From NCBI RefSeq assembly GCF_900156805.1, contig NZ_FTOQ01000001.1, forward strand, positions 434,001-498,000: a DNA stretch of 64,000 nt, read 5' to 3'. Of this stretch, positions 43,381 to 52,181 are shown piece after piece. The DNA is from Roseivivax lentus (GTDB lineage: Bacteria > Pseudomonadota > Alphaproteobacteria > Rhodobacterales > Rhodobacteraceae). The position numbers and the translations under genes are program-made. Positions within the stretch are counted from its first letter, which is position 1. Each line of letters begins with the position of its first letter. The notes under the pieces were generated by a model. It made no database searches. It was not told the DNA's origin and saw only the letters and a program-made list of their open reading frames with translations.

Positions 43381-43616
43381 TGAGGGGCGGCGTGGCGCAT
43401 GCGCATCCGCGTGGGACACGTGGATGTCGGCCGTCGCGGGTCTCGGTCCCGCCCGGCTCCCCGCGCCGGTCACGGGCCTCGGATCGCCCCATTCCTCCGC
43501 GAACATGCCCCGACGGCGCGCCCTGCGCCCTTGCATCACGGGTTCGTGCGCGCCATCTAACCTCCAAACTGCACAGCGATGCAGACCGACCCGGACATTT
43601 GCAGACGGAGCCCGCC

Positions 43617-44528
43617 ATGATCGAGCTTGGACAAGCCACCCCGAACGACGCCGACATCATCAAGGATGTCGCCGAACAGGACTTCATGAAGGACGTGATC
43701 GAGGCCAGCCAGGAGGTCCCGGTGATCGTGGATTTCTGGGCGCCCTGGTGCGGGCCCTGCAAGACCCTGGGTCCGCAGCTCGAGGCGGCGGTCCGCGCCC
43801 AGAAGGGCGCGGTGAAGATGGCCAAGGTCAATGTCGACGAGGCGCAGGCCATCGCGGGCCAGCTTCGCATACAGTCCATTCCGACGGTCTATGCCTTTCA
43901 CAAGGGCCAGCCCGTCGATGGCTTCCAGGGCGCGGTGCCCGAAAGCCAGGTGAAGCAATTCGTCGAGCAGCTGGCCAAGATGGGCGGCGGCGACACGTCG
44001 GGCGGCCTCGATGACGCCGTGGCCGCGGCGGAAGAGATGCTCGAGGCCGGACAGCCCGAGGATGCCGCGCAGATCTTCCAGGCCATCCTCGGCGAGGAAC
44101 CCGCGCATGCCGGCGCCTATGGCGGGCTGGTGCGCGCGACGCTCGCCACGGGCGACGTGGACCAGGCCGAGGCGGTGCTGAACGGCGCGCCCGCCGAGAT
44201 TTCCGACGCGCCCGAGCTCGAGGCCGCGCGCGCCCAGATCGCCCTCGCGCGGCAGGCCGAGAAGGCCGGCCCCATCGCCGACCTGGAGGCCAAGGTGGCC
44301 GCCGACCCCGCCGACCCGCAGGCGCGTTTCGACCTCGCCCAGGCGCTTTTCGCGGGCGGGCGCACCGAGGAGGCCGTGGACCAGCTTCTGGAGCTGTTCC
44401 GCCGCGACCGCGAATGGAACGAGGCCGCCGCGAAACAGCAGCTTTTCACCATTTTCGACGCGCTGAAGCCGAACGATCCCATCGTTCTGAACGGGCGGCG
44501 GAAACTCAGCTCGATGATATTTGCCTGA
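43617..44528 (+). CDS. cnoX: Thioredoxin-domain chaperone CnoX (YbbN)
   Basis: The 303-residue protein has an N-terminal thioredoxin domain with FWAPWCGPCKTLGPQLE (about 41-57), so both redox cysteines are present, and a C-terminal tetratricopeptide-like region (about 125-300) made of alanine-rich helices such as AEEMLEAGQPEDAAQIFQAI. This is the YbbN/CnoX architecture, a holdase protecting proteins from chlorine-type oxidation. It precedes a LON-domain gene and Trm112, forming a plus-strand unit. Confidence 0.9.
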   Translation: MIELGQATPNDADIIKDVAEQDFMKDVIEASQEVPVIVDFWAPWCGPCKTLGPQLEAAVRAQKGAVKMAKVNVDEAQAIAGQLRIQSIPTVYAFHKGQPVDGFQGAVPESQVKQFVEQLAKMGGGDTSGGLDDAVAAAEEMLEAGQPEDAAQIFQAILGEEPAHAGAYGGLVRATLATGDVDQAEAVLNGAPAEISDAPELEAARAQIALARQAEKAGPIADLEAKVAADPADPQARFDLAQALFAGGRTEEAVDQLLELFRRDREWNEAAAKQQLFTIFDALKPNDPIVLNGRRKLSSMIFA

Positions 44529-44555
44529 GACCGGGAAGGGGCTAGCTGGACGCAT

Positions 44556-45206
44556 ATGGCACGGTACAAAGACCTCCCCGACACGATCCCGATCTTTCCG
44601 CTTCCCGGTGCGCTGCTGCTGCCGCGGGCGCATCTGCCGCTGCATCTCTTCGAGCCGCGCTATCTGCAGATGTTCGACGACACGCTGAAGACCGAGACGC
44701 GGCTCATCGGCATGGTGCAGCCCAATCCCAACCCGGGCAACAGCGCCGCGCTGCACAAGATCGGCTGCGCGGGGCGGATCACCCAGTTCTCCGAGACCGA
44801 GGACGGGCGCTACATGATCACCCTGACCGGGCTGTCGCGCTTCCGGCTGGAGGGGGAGGAGGACGGCTTCACGCCCTATCGCCGGGCCCGCGTCAGCTGG
44901 GCGGGGTTCGAGGCGGATCGCAACGGGCGCTCCGAACACGACCACGATTTCGACCGCGCCGCCTTCCTCGCCATCCTCAACCGCTTCTTCGCGGCGCGGG
45001 ATCTCTCCGCCGACTGGTCGTCGCTGAAAGAGGCGGATGACGAATTGCTCATCAACTCGCTGTCCATGCTGCTCGATTTCGAACCCGAGGAGAAGCAGGC
45101 CCTTCTGGAGGCGCCGTCGCTCTCGACCCGGCGCGAGACGCTGGTGACGCTCTTGGAATACGCGCTGCGCTCGGGCGGGGCCGACGGCGAGGACGTGATG
45201 CAATGA
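44556..45206 (+). CDS. LON substrate-binding-domain protein
   Basis: The 216-residue protein consists of the N-terminal LON domain only, without ATPase or protease: [20 protein letters not shown] (about 9-28), [15 protein letters not shown] (about 29-43) and a central [19 protein letters not shown]. Such free-standing LON proteins may act in protein quality control or as cereblon-like adaptors; the role is unproven. It follows cnoX by 27 bases and overlaps the Trm112 gene by 4 bases. Confidence 0.87.
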   Translation: MARYKDLPDTIPIFPLPGALLLPRAHLPLHLFEPRYLQMFDDTLKTETRLIGMVQPNPNPGNSAALHKIGCAGRITQFSETEDGRYMITLTGLSRFRLEGEEDGFTPYRRARVSWAGFEADRNGRSEHDHDFDRAAFLAILNRFFAARDLSADWSSLKEADDELLINSLSMLLDFEPEEKQALLEAPSLSTRRETLVTLLEYALRSGGADGEDVMQ

Positions 45207-45403
45207 CCGAACATTCGCCCGAGACCCCGTTCGACCGCCGCATGCTGGAGGCGCTGGTCTGCCCCGAGACCCAGTCGGTCCTGTCCTACGATTCGGACCG
45301 CCAGGAACTTGTCAGCAAGCGCGCCGGTCTCGCCTATCCGATCCGCGACGGCATCCCGGTCATGCTCATCTCCGAAGCGCGCGTGGTGGACGACGCGGGC
45401 TAG
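45203..45403 (+). CDS. Trm112 family protein
   Basis: The 66-residue protein has the Trm112/YcaR pattern: [20 protein letters not shown] (about 15-34), then [19 protein letters not shown]. Only one cysteine remains, so no zinc site is expected. In eukaryotes the family activates methyltransferases; the bacterial role is uncertain. Translational coupling (ATGA) with the LON gene suggests a joint function. Confidence 0.88.
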   Translation: MTEHSPETPFDRRMLEALVCPETQSVLSYDSDRQELVSKRAGLAYPIRDGIPVMLISEARVVDDAG

Positions 45404-45441
45404 ACCGCTAGTTCCCGTCCATTGCGGACAGGAGCGGATGC

Positions 45442-46833
45442 GTGGCGGGCAAACTCGATCTCAACGACAAGTCGGTGCCGCGGGCGCTGTGGCAGGTCTC
45501 TGCCCCGATGGCCATCGGCATTCTCGGCGTCCTGTCGGTGGGCCTGGCTGACAGCTACTTCCTGGCCCGCGCGGGCGAGGACGAGCTGGCCGCGATCGGC
45601 TTCATCTACCCGGTGATCGTGGCGATCACCTCGCTCTCCATCGGGCTCTCGGCGGGCACCAGCGCGGTGGTCAGCCAGGCGCTCGGTGCCAATGGCGGGG
45701 ATGACAGCGCCAGCGCGCGGCTCGCGCTGCACGCGCTGATCGTCGCGGCCTCTGCGGCGACTCTGGTGGCAGGCCTGCTCTATGTCGCGGCGTCGTGGCT
45801 TTTCGGGCTGATGGGCGCCGAGGGCGCGGTGCTCGACGGCATCCTCGCCTACATGCCCTGGTGGTGCGCGGGCTTTCCCTTCATCGTCGCGGGCCAGTCC
45901 CTGAACGCGGTGTTCCGCGCCGGGGGCGAGGCGCGCATCGCCGCCAGCGTGATGATGAGCCAGGCAATCATCAACATCGTGCTCGATCCGATCCTCATCT
46001 TCGGGTTCGGCCCGGTCCCGGCCCTGGGCATCGAGGGCGCGGGCATCGCGACGGCCACGGCCAGGATCCTGGCCTTCCTCGGCTGTCTCGCCTTCGCGAT
46101 CCGCACCGCGCGGCTCGACATCTCCAACTGCTCGCTCACCGGGTTCGGCACCTCGGCCTGGCGCATCGTCAAGGTGGGCGGCCCGGCCTCGCTGTCGAAC
46201 GCGATCAACCCCGCGGGCATGGCCGCGGTCACCGCCGCGGTGGCGATCATCGGCGCCAGCGCGGTCGGCGGCTTCGGCGCGGCGACGCGGGTGCAGAACC
46301 TGCTCTTCGTGCCAATGCTGGCGCTCTCGGCGGGCATCGGCCCGGTGGTGGGCCAGGCCTGGGGCGCGGGCGACAAGGCCAGGGCGCGCGAAACCGTGCG
46401 GCTGACCTTCCTGCTCTGCCTGGGCTACGGCATCGCCGTCTCGGCGCTCCTGTGGCTCACCGCGGGGCCCATCGCGCGGGTGATGACCAACGGCCTCCAG
46501 GCGGTGCCCTATGCCGAGCAATATCTCCGCTGGGTCTCCGTCAGCTTCTTCGGCTACGGCATCCTGGTGACCGCCAACGCCGCGATGAATGCCCGCGAGA
46601 AGCCGCTCTTCTCGCTTTCGCTCAGCCTCGGGCGGATCGGGTTGCTCTATGTGCCGCTGGCCTGGGTCGGGGCCTATACGCTGGGCTATTCCGGCATCCT
46701 CGCCGCGGCGGTGGCGGCCAATCTCGGCGCGGTGCTGGGCGCGATCGTGCTCTGCCGGCGCACCGGCGTTCTGGGCGCGCTCGGCCTCGGCGGGGCTGTC
46801 CGCGCGGCCGGCGCGGCTGTCCCGCCGAATTGA
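45442..46833 (+). CDS. MATE-family efflux transporter
   Basis: The 463-residue membrane protein has 12 helices in two repeats: PMAIGILGVLSVGLADSYFL near the start and the later QNLLFVPMLALSAGIGPVVG (about 287-306). The motif LAAIGFIYPVIVAITSLSIG is typical of MatE proteins that export cationic drugs or metabolites with a cation gradient. The start is GTG at 45442 with GGAG 7 bases upstream; an ATG at 45438 is out of frame. Substrate unknown. Confidence 0.88.
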   Translation: MAGKLDLNDKSVPRALWQVSAPMAIGILGVLSVGLADSYFLARAGEDELAAIGFIYPVIVAITSLSIGLSAGTSAVVSQALGANGGDDSASARLALHALIVAASAATLVAGLLYVAASWLFGLMGAEGAVLDGILAYMPWWCAGFPFIVAGQSLNAVFRAGGEARIAASVMMSQAIINIVLDPILIFGFGPVPALGIEGAGIATATARILAFLGCLAFAIRTARLDISNCSLTGFGTSAWRIVKVGGPASLSNAINPAGMAAVTAAVAIIGASAVGGFGAATRVQNLLFVPMLALSAGIGPVVGQAWGAGDKARARETVRLTFLLCLGYGIAVSALLWLTAGPIARVMTNGLQAVPYAEQYLRWVSVSFFGYGILVTANAAMNAREKPLFSLSLSLGRIGLLYVPLAWVGAYTLGYSGILAAAVAANLGAVLGAIVLCRRTGVLGALGLGGAVRAAGAAVPPN

Positions 46834-46884
46834 CAGCCCGCGCGCACTCGCCTATCTGCCGCGCCTCTGAGGCAAGGAGGATGC

Positions 46885-47796
46885 ATGGGACGTGCACGCA
46901 AGGGTCGGGACGTGTCGGGCTGGCTGGTGGTCGACAAGCCCGCGGGGCTGAGCTCGACCGCGGTGGTCAACAAGGTGCGCTGGGCGCTCTCGGCGAAGAA
47001 GGCGGGACATGCGGGCACGCTCGACCCGGAAGCGACGGGCGTTCTGGCCGTGGCGCTGGGCGAGGCGACGAAGACCGTGCCCTACATCACCGATGCGCTG
47101 AAGGCCTACCGCTTCACCATCCGGCTCGGACAGGCCACCAATACCGACGATGCCGAGGGCGAGGTAATCGCGACCTCCGAGCAGCGCCCGTCGGATGCCG
47201 AGATCAAGGAGGCGCTGCAGGGCTTCGTCGGCGAGATCATGCAGGTTCCGCCGCAATATTCCGCCGTGAAGATCGACGGCGAACGCGCATATAAACGCGC
47301 CCGCGACGGCGAGACGATGGAGATCGCCGCCCGCCCGCTCTGGGTCGAGGAACTCGTGATGACCGAGCGCGAGGATGCCGATCACGTCACCCTCGAGATG
47401 GTCTGCGGCAAGGGCGGCTACGTGCGTGCCATTGCCCGCGATCTCGGCGCGGCGCTGGGCTGTCACGCCCATGTGCGCGAGCTTCGCCGCCTCTGGTCCG
47501 GCCCCTTCGACGTCGAGGACGCGATCACCCTCGACGAGATCGACCGCCTCGCCAAGGATCCGGCCCTCGACGACCGCCTGCTGCCCGTTGCGGCGGGCCT
47601 CGCCGATCTGCCGGAACTGCGCTGCGGCGCGGGCGAGGCCAACCGCATCCGCAACGGCAATCCCGGCGCGGTGGCGGTGTCGGGCCTCGAATACGGCGCG
47701 GAATGCTGGGCCTCCTGCGACGGCGAACCGGTGGCGGTCGGCCGCTACCGCGCGGGCGAGTTCCACCCCGACCGGGTCTTCGTCGCGGCCTCGTAA
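46885..47796 (+). CDS. truB: tRNA pseudouridine(55) synthase TruB
   Basis: TruB makes the conserved pseudouridine in the T-loop of tRNAs. The 303-residue protein has [17 protein letters not shown] (about 16-32), the catalytic-Asp motif [18 protein letters not shown] (about 43-60), [17 protein letters not shown] (about 117) and the C-terminal part ending in [17 protein letters not shown] (about 283-299). It is preceded by AAGGAGG. It is convergent with an RluA-type gene. Confidence 0.94.
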   Translation: MGRARKGRDVSGWLVVDKPAGLSSTAVVNKVRWALSAKKAGHAGTLDPEATGVLAVALGEATKTVPYITDALKAYRFTIRLGQATNTDDAEGEVIATSEQRPSDAEIKEALQGFVGEIMQVPPQYSAVKIDGERAYKRARDGETMEIAARPLWVEELVMTEREDADHVTLEMVCGKGGYVRAIARDLGAALGCHAHVRELRRLWSGPFDVEDAITLDEIDRLAKDPALDDRLLPVAAGLADLPELRCGAGEANRIRNGNPGAVAVSGLEYGAECWASCDGEPVAVGRYRAGEFHPDRVFVAAS

Positions 47797-47843
47797 GACC
47801 CCGCGCGTCCCACGTCCGGGACGGCGCGCCACGCCCCCCTCAC

Positions 47844-47900
47844 GGCCGGACCGGAAATACCTCCGGAGAGCGCGAGAGGCTGGCCTCTCGCAGGCCGCGG
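47844..47900. repeat. Dispersed repeat family 1, copy 3
   Basis: The head GGACCGGAAATACCTCCGG is followed by hairpin GCGAGAGGC-TG-GCCTCTCGC (47872-47880, 47883-47891). It lies in the convergent gap between truB and the RluA-type gene, where it may end both transcripts. Confidence 0.7.
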
Positions 47901-47926
47901 CACGCGGCCTTCCCCCGCCTTGCGCC

Positions 47927-48601
47927 TCAGAAGGGCGGCCTCGCACGGAACTGCATGCCGCGCCCGCCATCGGGATGGCGCAGACGCAGCTCCTCCGCAT
48001 GCAGCATCATGCGCGGATAGGCACCCGCATGCTCGGGCGCATACAGCGGATCGCCCAGGATCGGATGGCCCAGCGCCAGCATGTGCACCCTGAGCTGGTG
48101 CGACCGGCCGGTTTTCGGGAAAAGCCGCACCCGCGTCTCGTCGTCGCCGGCCTTCATCACCCGCCAGCCGGTCAGCGCGGGCTTGCCCGCCGCGTGATCG
48201 ACCTTCTGCAGGGGGCGGTTCGGCCAGTCGACGATGAGCGGCAGGTCGATCTCGCCGGTCTTCTCGGCGATGCGCCCCGCGACCCGCGCCACGTAGGTCT
48301 TCTTCATCTGCCGCTTTTCGAATTGCAGCCCGAGATGGCGCTGCGCATGGGGCGTCAGCGCGAAGACCATGACGCCCGACGTGTCCCGGTCGAGCCGGTG
48401 CACCAGGAGCACCTCCGGAAAGGCCGTCGCGAGCCGCGCGATCAGGCAATCGGCCAGTGCTTCGCCCTTGCCGGGCACCGACAGGAGCCCCGCGGGCTTG
48501 TCGACCACGAGGATCTCGTGATCGGCATGCAGGACGGGGATGTCGCCTTCGGGCGGGTCGTATGCCGTGCCCGGACTGTCAGACAATCTCGTGCCCCGCA
48601 T
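47927..48601 (-). CDS. RluA-family pseudouridine synthase
   Basis: The 224-residue protein has the RluA catalytic motif VHRLDRDTSGVMVFAL (about 67-82), the N-terminal [18 protein letters not shown] (about 30-47) and the C-terminal GRSHQLRVHMLALGHPILGD (about 164-183). There is no S4 domain, and the length is that of the RluA subfamily, which modifies 23S U746 and tRNA U32. The start overlaps the downstream end of the homocysteine methyltransferase gene by 23 bases, so the two form an operon. Confidence 0.9.
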   Translation of the reverse strand: MRGTRLSDSPGTAYDPPEGDIPVLHADHEILVVDKPAGLLSVPGKGEALADCLIARLATAFPEVLLVHRLDRDTSGVMVFALTPHAQRHLGLQFEKRQMKKTYVARVAGRIAEKTGEIDLPLIVDWPNRPLQKVDHAAGKPALTGWRVMKAGDDETRVRLFPKTGRSHQLRVHMLALGHPILGDPLYAPEHAGAYPRMMLHAEELRLRHPDGGRGMQFRARPPF

Positions 48602-49475
48602 TGCGCAGCCGCTCGGCGATGGCGGCGATATGCTCCGGGCCCGTCTCGCAGCAGCCGCCGACGATGGTCGCGCCCTGCTTCACCCAGTCCATGGCGAAGC
48701 CCGCATAGCGCTGCGGCCCCATGTCCCGGCGCGCGGACAGCGAGTCGACCGTGGCCTCGGGATCGAGGAAATCGCTGGTGATCTGCGCGAAGGCATTGGC
48801 ATAGGCCCCGAGGCGCAGACCGGACGGCGCCGCCGCCGCGAGCGCGGGGCCCATCGCCTCGGGCGCCGAGCAGTTGATCAGCAGCGCGTCGCAGCGCCCG
48901 GCCGCGGCCAGTGCGGCGGCTTCGGCCACGGGCTCGCCCGACCGCAGGCGCGTGCCGTCCTTGTCGTCGACCGTCAGGCCGATCCAGACCGGCTTCGAGG
49001 TCTCCTCGGCCGCCGCGAGGGCCGCGCGCAGCGTGTCGAGGGTCGCCAGCGTCTCGAAGGCGATGATATCGACCTCGGGCGCCATCTGGCGCACGATCCC
49101 GGAATAGACCGCGACGGCCTTCTCCATGCCGGGGAACATGTCTGTGCGGTAGGAGCCGCCGAGCGGCCCGATGCAGCCCGCGATCCGGCCCTTGCCATGG
49201 GCCTCGCGCGCCGATTGTGCCTCGGCGAGGGCGGCGGCGCGGAACGTGTCGATCTTGTCCAGAAGACCCGCCCGTTCCAGCCGGTCGGGCAGCAGCGCGT
49301 AGGTGTTCGCCATCGCGACCGTCGCGCCCGCGTCGAAGAAGGCGGTATGGACCTGCTCCACCAGTCCGGGGCGGTCGATCATCACCTGGGTCGCCCACAA
49401 GGGCGTGGGCTTGTCGCCGGAGCGCTTGATCAGCTCCTGGCCCATGCCGCCATCGAGCAGCGTTATCTTGGCCAT
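48579..49475 (-). CDS. mmuM: Homocysteine S-methyltransferase family protein
   Basis: This zinc-dependent methyltransferase of 298 residues would transfer a methyl group (for example from S-methylmethionine) to homocysteine. It opens MAKITLLDGGMGQELIKRSG; the metal cysteines are in LLINCSAPEAM (about 200) and the paired GATIVGGCCETGPEHI (about 273). The ATG at 49475 matches the family start. It stands between two LysE-type exporters and the RluA gene, close to a free-methionine-sulfoxide reductase, hinting at methionine metabolism. The methyl donor is uncertain. Confidence 0.85.
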   Translation of the reverse strand: MAKITLLDGGMGQELIKRSGDKPTPLWATQVMIDRPGLVEQVHTAFFDAGATVAMANTYALLPDRLERAGLLDKIDTFRAAALAEAQSAREAHGKGRIAGCIGPLGGSYRTDMFPGMEKAVAVYSGIVRQMAPEVDIIAFETLATLDTLRAALAAAEETSKPVWIGLTVDDKDGTRLRSGEPVAEAAALAAAGRCDALLINCSAPEAMGPALAAAAPSGLRLGAYANAFAQITSDFLDPEATVDSLSARRDMGPQRYAGFAMDWVKQGATIVGGCCETGPEHIAAIAERLRNAGHEIV

Positions 49476-49517
49476 GAATGCCCCCTCATCTGAAGGCCCC
49501 CACCGGGGGGCCATGTG

Positions 49518-50141
49518 TCATCCCCATGCCAACCTAACCGCCAAAGCGCCGAAGACCAGCGCCGCGATCCGGTTCATCGCCCGGCCATGCCGCCGGAGCG
49601 GCGCCGACAGCGCCCCCGCCATCGCGCCGTACCCGGCGGTGATGACGAAGCCGGTGACCAGGAACAGCGCGCCGAGCGTGAGGATCTGGCTCCAGACCGG
49701 GCCGCGCGACGGGTCGGCGAATTGCGGCAGGAAGGCCAGCACGAACAGCGCCACCTTGGGGTTGAGCAGGTTGGTGAGAAAGCCGCGCCGGAAAGCCGGG
49801 CCAAGCCGCGCGCTGCCGCCCGTCTCCGGCGCGGCAGGCGGCGCGCGCCAGGTCTGCACCGCCAGATAGAGAAGGTAGGCCGCGCCGAGCCAGCGGATCG
49901 CCTCGAAGGCGCCCGGGCTCGCCGCCAGCGCCGCGGCCAGTCCGAAGGCGGTGGCGCAGATATGGGCCGTGGCCCCCGCGGTGATCCCCGCCGCCGCGGC
50001 GACACCCGCCCGCGGCCCGCCCCGCGCGCCCGAGGCCATCGCGAACATCACGTCGGCGCCCGGCGTCAGGTTCAGAAGGATGCCCGCGCCGAGAAAGCTC
50101 AGCAGCGTCGGCCAGTCGGGCAGGGCGAAAAGATCGGTCAC
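49518..50141 (-). CDS. LysE/RhtB-family amino acid exporter
   Basis: The 207-residue membrane protein has the family start FLGAGILLNLTPGADVMFAM with the TPG motif, six helices and RRGFLTNLLNPKVALFVLAF (about 120-139). It lies 42 bases upstream of mmuM on the same strand and overlaps the GFA-family gene by 4 bases, so it may export a methionine-related compound; this is only inferred from context. Confidence 0.87.
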   Translation of the reverse strand: MTDLFALPDWPTLLSFLGAGILLNLTPGADVMFAMASGARGGPRAGVAAAAGITAGATAHICATAFGLAAALAASPGAFEAIRWLGAAYLLYLAVQTWRAPPAAPETGGSARLGPAFRRGFLTNLLNPKVALFVLAFLPQFADPSRGPVWSQILTLGALFLVTGFVITAGYGAMAGALSAPLRRHGRAMNRIAALVFGALAVRLAWG

Positions 50142-50509
50142 GGGCTGAGCGGCACGTCGTCCGGCAGATCGTAGTAGTCGCCCCGGCTGTCGGTGAAGAT
50201 GTGCTTGACGATGCGCATGCCCGTCGCCCCGTCGATGGCGCCCATGGCGAAGCTCATCGTGTCCTCGTCATGCGCCTTCCAGAACAGGAACGACCCGCAG
50301 CGCGGGCAGAAGCCGCGCGTGGCGCTGTCGCTGGCGGCGAACCAGCGCGGCGCGCCGGTGATGGTGATATCGCTTTCGGGCACGTAGGACGACGACCACA
50401 GATGCCCCGACATCTTGCGGCATTGCGAACAATGACAGACCGCGGCCCCCTTGGGCGTGCCCGCGACGGTGAAGGTGATGTCGCCGCAACAGCAGCTTCC
50501 GGTCAGCAT
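50138..50509 (-). CDS. GFA-family (CENP-V-fold) zinc protein
   Basis: The 123-residue protein has the cysteine pattern of glutathione-dependent formaldehyde-activating-like proteins: LTGSCCCGDITF (about 2-13), VCHCSQCRKMSG (about 24-35) and RGFCPRCGSFLFW (about 65-77). It binds two zincs in a CENP-V fold. True GFA enzymes have other specificity residues, so activity on S-hydroxymethylglutathione is not assured. It sits between two LysE genes. Confidence 0.85.
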   Translation of the reverse strand: MLTGSCCCGDITFTVAGTPKGAAVCHCSQCRKMSGHLWSSSYVPESDITITGAPRWFAASDSATRGFCPRCGSFLFWKAHDEDTMSFAMGAIDGATGMRIVKHIFTDSRGDYYDLPDDVPLSP

Positions 50510-50523
50510 GGGCGGGGTCCTTT

Positions 50524-51135
50524 CTACGCGAAAATGGTGGCGGCGAGCGCCAGACCATAGAACACGAAACAGGCCGCAAGGCCACTCCGGACCCGCCGGT
50601 CGGCCACCGCGCTCAGCGCCGCCCGGCCCAGCGCCGCGCCCAGCGCGGTATAGCCCGCATAGCTCATGGCGGTGATGCTGAGCGCGGTGGGCACGATCAC
50701 CCCCATCTGCTCCGGGATCGGGACGCCGGGATCGACGAATTGCGAGAAGGCGGCGAGATAGCCCGCGACGCTCTTGGGGTTGATCGTGGCGACCGCGAAG
50801 GCCCGCAGGTAGATCGACCCGGGCGCCGCCGCGACATGGCCCAGGGGCTGGCCCGCGCGCCGCCAGCCCCTTATGCCGAGCCAGATCAGCACCGCCGCAC
50901 CGGCGATCTTCGCCGCGAGGAAACCCGCGGGCGCCGCGGTCAGCAGCGCGGTGATCCCCAGCGCCGACAGGAAGAGGAACAGGAGCGATTGCGTCAGGAT
51001 CGCCAATACGCCCCAGAGCGACCGCCAGAAGCCGTGCGTCATGCCGTTCTGGATGCAATTGACCGCGTTCGGCCCGGGCGAGGTGACGAAGAGAACCCAG
51101 AAGCCCGCGAAGACCAGCCAGGCCTGTCCGCTCAC
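50524..51135 (-). CDS. LysE/RhtB-family amino acid exporter
   Basis: The 203-residue membrane protein has the start FAGFWVLFVTSPGPNAVNCI with SPGPN, six helices, and the second signature AFAVATINPKSVAGYLAAF (about 113-131). It overlaps the downstream end of the fRMsr gene by 4 bases and is followed after 14 bases by the GFA gene. It therefore belongs to a minus-strand run msrC-lysE-gfa-lysE-mmuM-rluA. Confidence 0.87.
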   Translation of the reverse strand: MSGQAWLVFAGFWVLFVTSPGPNAVNCIQNGMTHGFWRSLWGVLAILTQSLLFLFLSALGITALLTAAPAGFLAAKIAGAAVLIWLGIRGWRRAGQPLGHVAAAPGSIYLRAFAVATINPKSVAGYLAAFSQFVDPGVPIPEQMGVIVPTALSITAMSYAGYTALGAALGRAALSAVADRRVRSGLAACFVFYGLALAATIFA

Positions 51136-51590
51136 GCGGCGTGCTCGAAGCTGCGCGCGAGGATGCCCGCCAGCGCGTCCGCATCGGCGCGGTCGAAGGC
51201 GGCGGGCCGGTCGCTGTCGATATCGAGGACGCCCAGCAGCACGCCCGCGCCGTTCCGGACCGGCAGCACGATCTCGGACCGGGTCGAGGAGGCGCAGGCG
51301 ATGTGGCCGGGGAAGGCGTCCACGTCATCCACGATCTGCACCTCGCCGCTGCGCGCCGCCGCACCGCAGACCCCGCGCGAGAACGGGATGACGAGGCAGC
51401 CATGCCCGCCCTGATAGGGCCCGATCTTCAGCATCTCGGGCCCGGTGACGCGGTAGAAGCCGGTCCAGTCGAACCGGTCGTCGGCGTGATGCAATTCGCA
51501 CGCGATGGTGGCCATCAGGGCGATCGCGTCGGTCTCGCCCTCGGTCAGGGCGGCGATGGTCTTGGCGAGCTCGTCGTAATCTGCGCGCAT
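51132..51590 (-). CDS. msrC: Free methionine-(R)-sulfoxide reductase
   Basis: The enzyme reduces free methionine-R-sulfoxide to methionine. The 152-residue GAF-domain protein has the three expected cysteines: GCLVIPFSRGVCGAAARSG (about 84-102) with the first two, and FPGHIACASSTRSEIVLPV (about 113-131) with the third. The start WTGFYRV region matches the fRMsr ligand pocket. It is the first gene of a run with two exporters, a GFA gene and mmuM. Confidence 0.9.
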   Translation of the reverse strand: MRADYDELAKTIAALTEGETDAIALMATIACELHHADDRFDWTGFYRVTGPEMLKIGPYQGGHGCLVIPFSRGVCGAAARSGEVQIVDDVDAFPGHIACASSTRSEIVLPVRNGAGVLLGVLDIDSDRPAAFDRADADALAGILARSFEHAA

Positions 51591-51655
51591 GTCGGGGCTC
51601 CTTCATCTCGCCCGCGGCAATAATCCGGGGCTGCGGCGGGACGCAAGCCGCGCGG

Positions 51656-52108
51656 TTATCCCCGCTCATCCTTGGGAGAGCCCATCACGACGTAGGAGGT
51701 GATCGCGTGCACCTGCGGCAACGTGCCCAGAACATCGGTATGGAAGGTCTTGTAGGCGGCCAGATCCGCCGCCTCGACGCGCAGAAGGTACTCCACGGCC
51801 CCGGTGATGTTGTGGCATTCGCGGACCTCGGGGGCGCGGGCGATGGCGCGCTCGAACGCGAGCTGGCTCGCCTTGGTGTGGGAGTTCAGCGCCACGGTGA
51901 CATAGGCGATGAACCCGGCGCCCATCTTCTCGGGCGACAGCACCGCGCGGTAGCCGGTGATCACGCCGCAGCGCTCAAGCGCCGCCACCCGGCGCAGGCA
52001 GGCCGAGGGCGACAGGCCCACGCGTTCGGCGAGGGCAAGGTTGCTTAGCCGCCCGTCGCGGGACAGCTCTTGCAATATCTTGCGGTTGATATCGTCCATG
52101 ACGCTCAT
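51656..52108 (-). CDS. Lrp/AsnC-family transcriptional regulator
   Basis: The 150-residue protein has an N-terminal helix-turn-helix (LSNLALAERVGLSPSACLRR, about 21-40) and a C-terminal RAM amino-acid-binding domain (MGAGFIAYVTVALNSHTKA; AVEYLLRVEAADLAAYKTF). It is transcribed divergently from a LysE exporter, the arrangement in which an Lrp-type sensor controls export of its ligand. The start could be 52108 or 52099 (MSVMDD). Three related AT-rich sites in the 73-base gap are likely its binding sites. Confidence 0.9.
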   Translation of the reverse strand: MSVMDDINRKILQELSRDGRLSNLALAERVGLSPSACLRRVAALERCGVITGYRAVLSPEKMGAGFIAYVTVALNSHTKASQLAFERAIARAPEVRECHNITGAVEYLLRVEAADLAAYKTFHTDVLGTLPQVHAITSYVVMGSPKDERG

Positions 52109-52110
52109 AA

Positions 52111-52174
52111 ATTGCGAATTAATCGTCAAGGCGGCTGAAATTGCAATTACATCGCGGGATGATTGCGAATTAAT
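52111..52174. promoter_or_regulatory. Three related sites between lrp and lysE
   Basis: ATTGCGAATTAAT occurs at 52111-52123 and again, identically, at 52162-52174. Between them lies the palindrome-like ATTGCAATTA (52140-52149). The arrangement is what cooperative Lrp binding needs. The third copy touches the first possible ATG of the exporter. Confidence 0.6.
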
Positions 52175-52181
52175 GCGCCGC

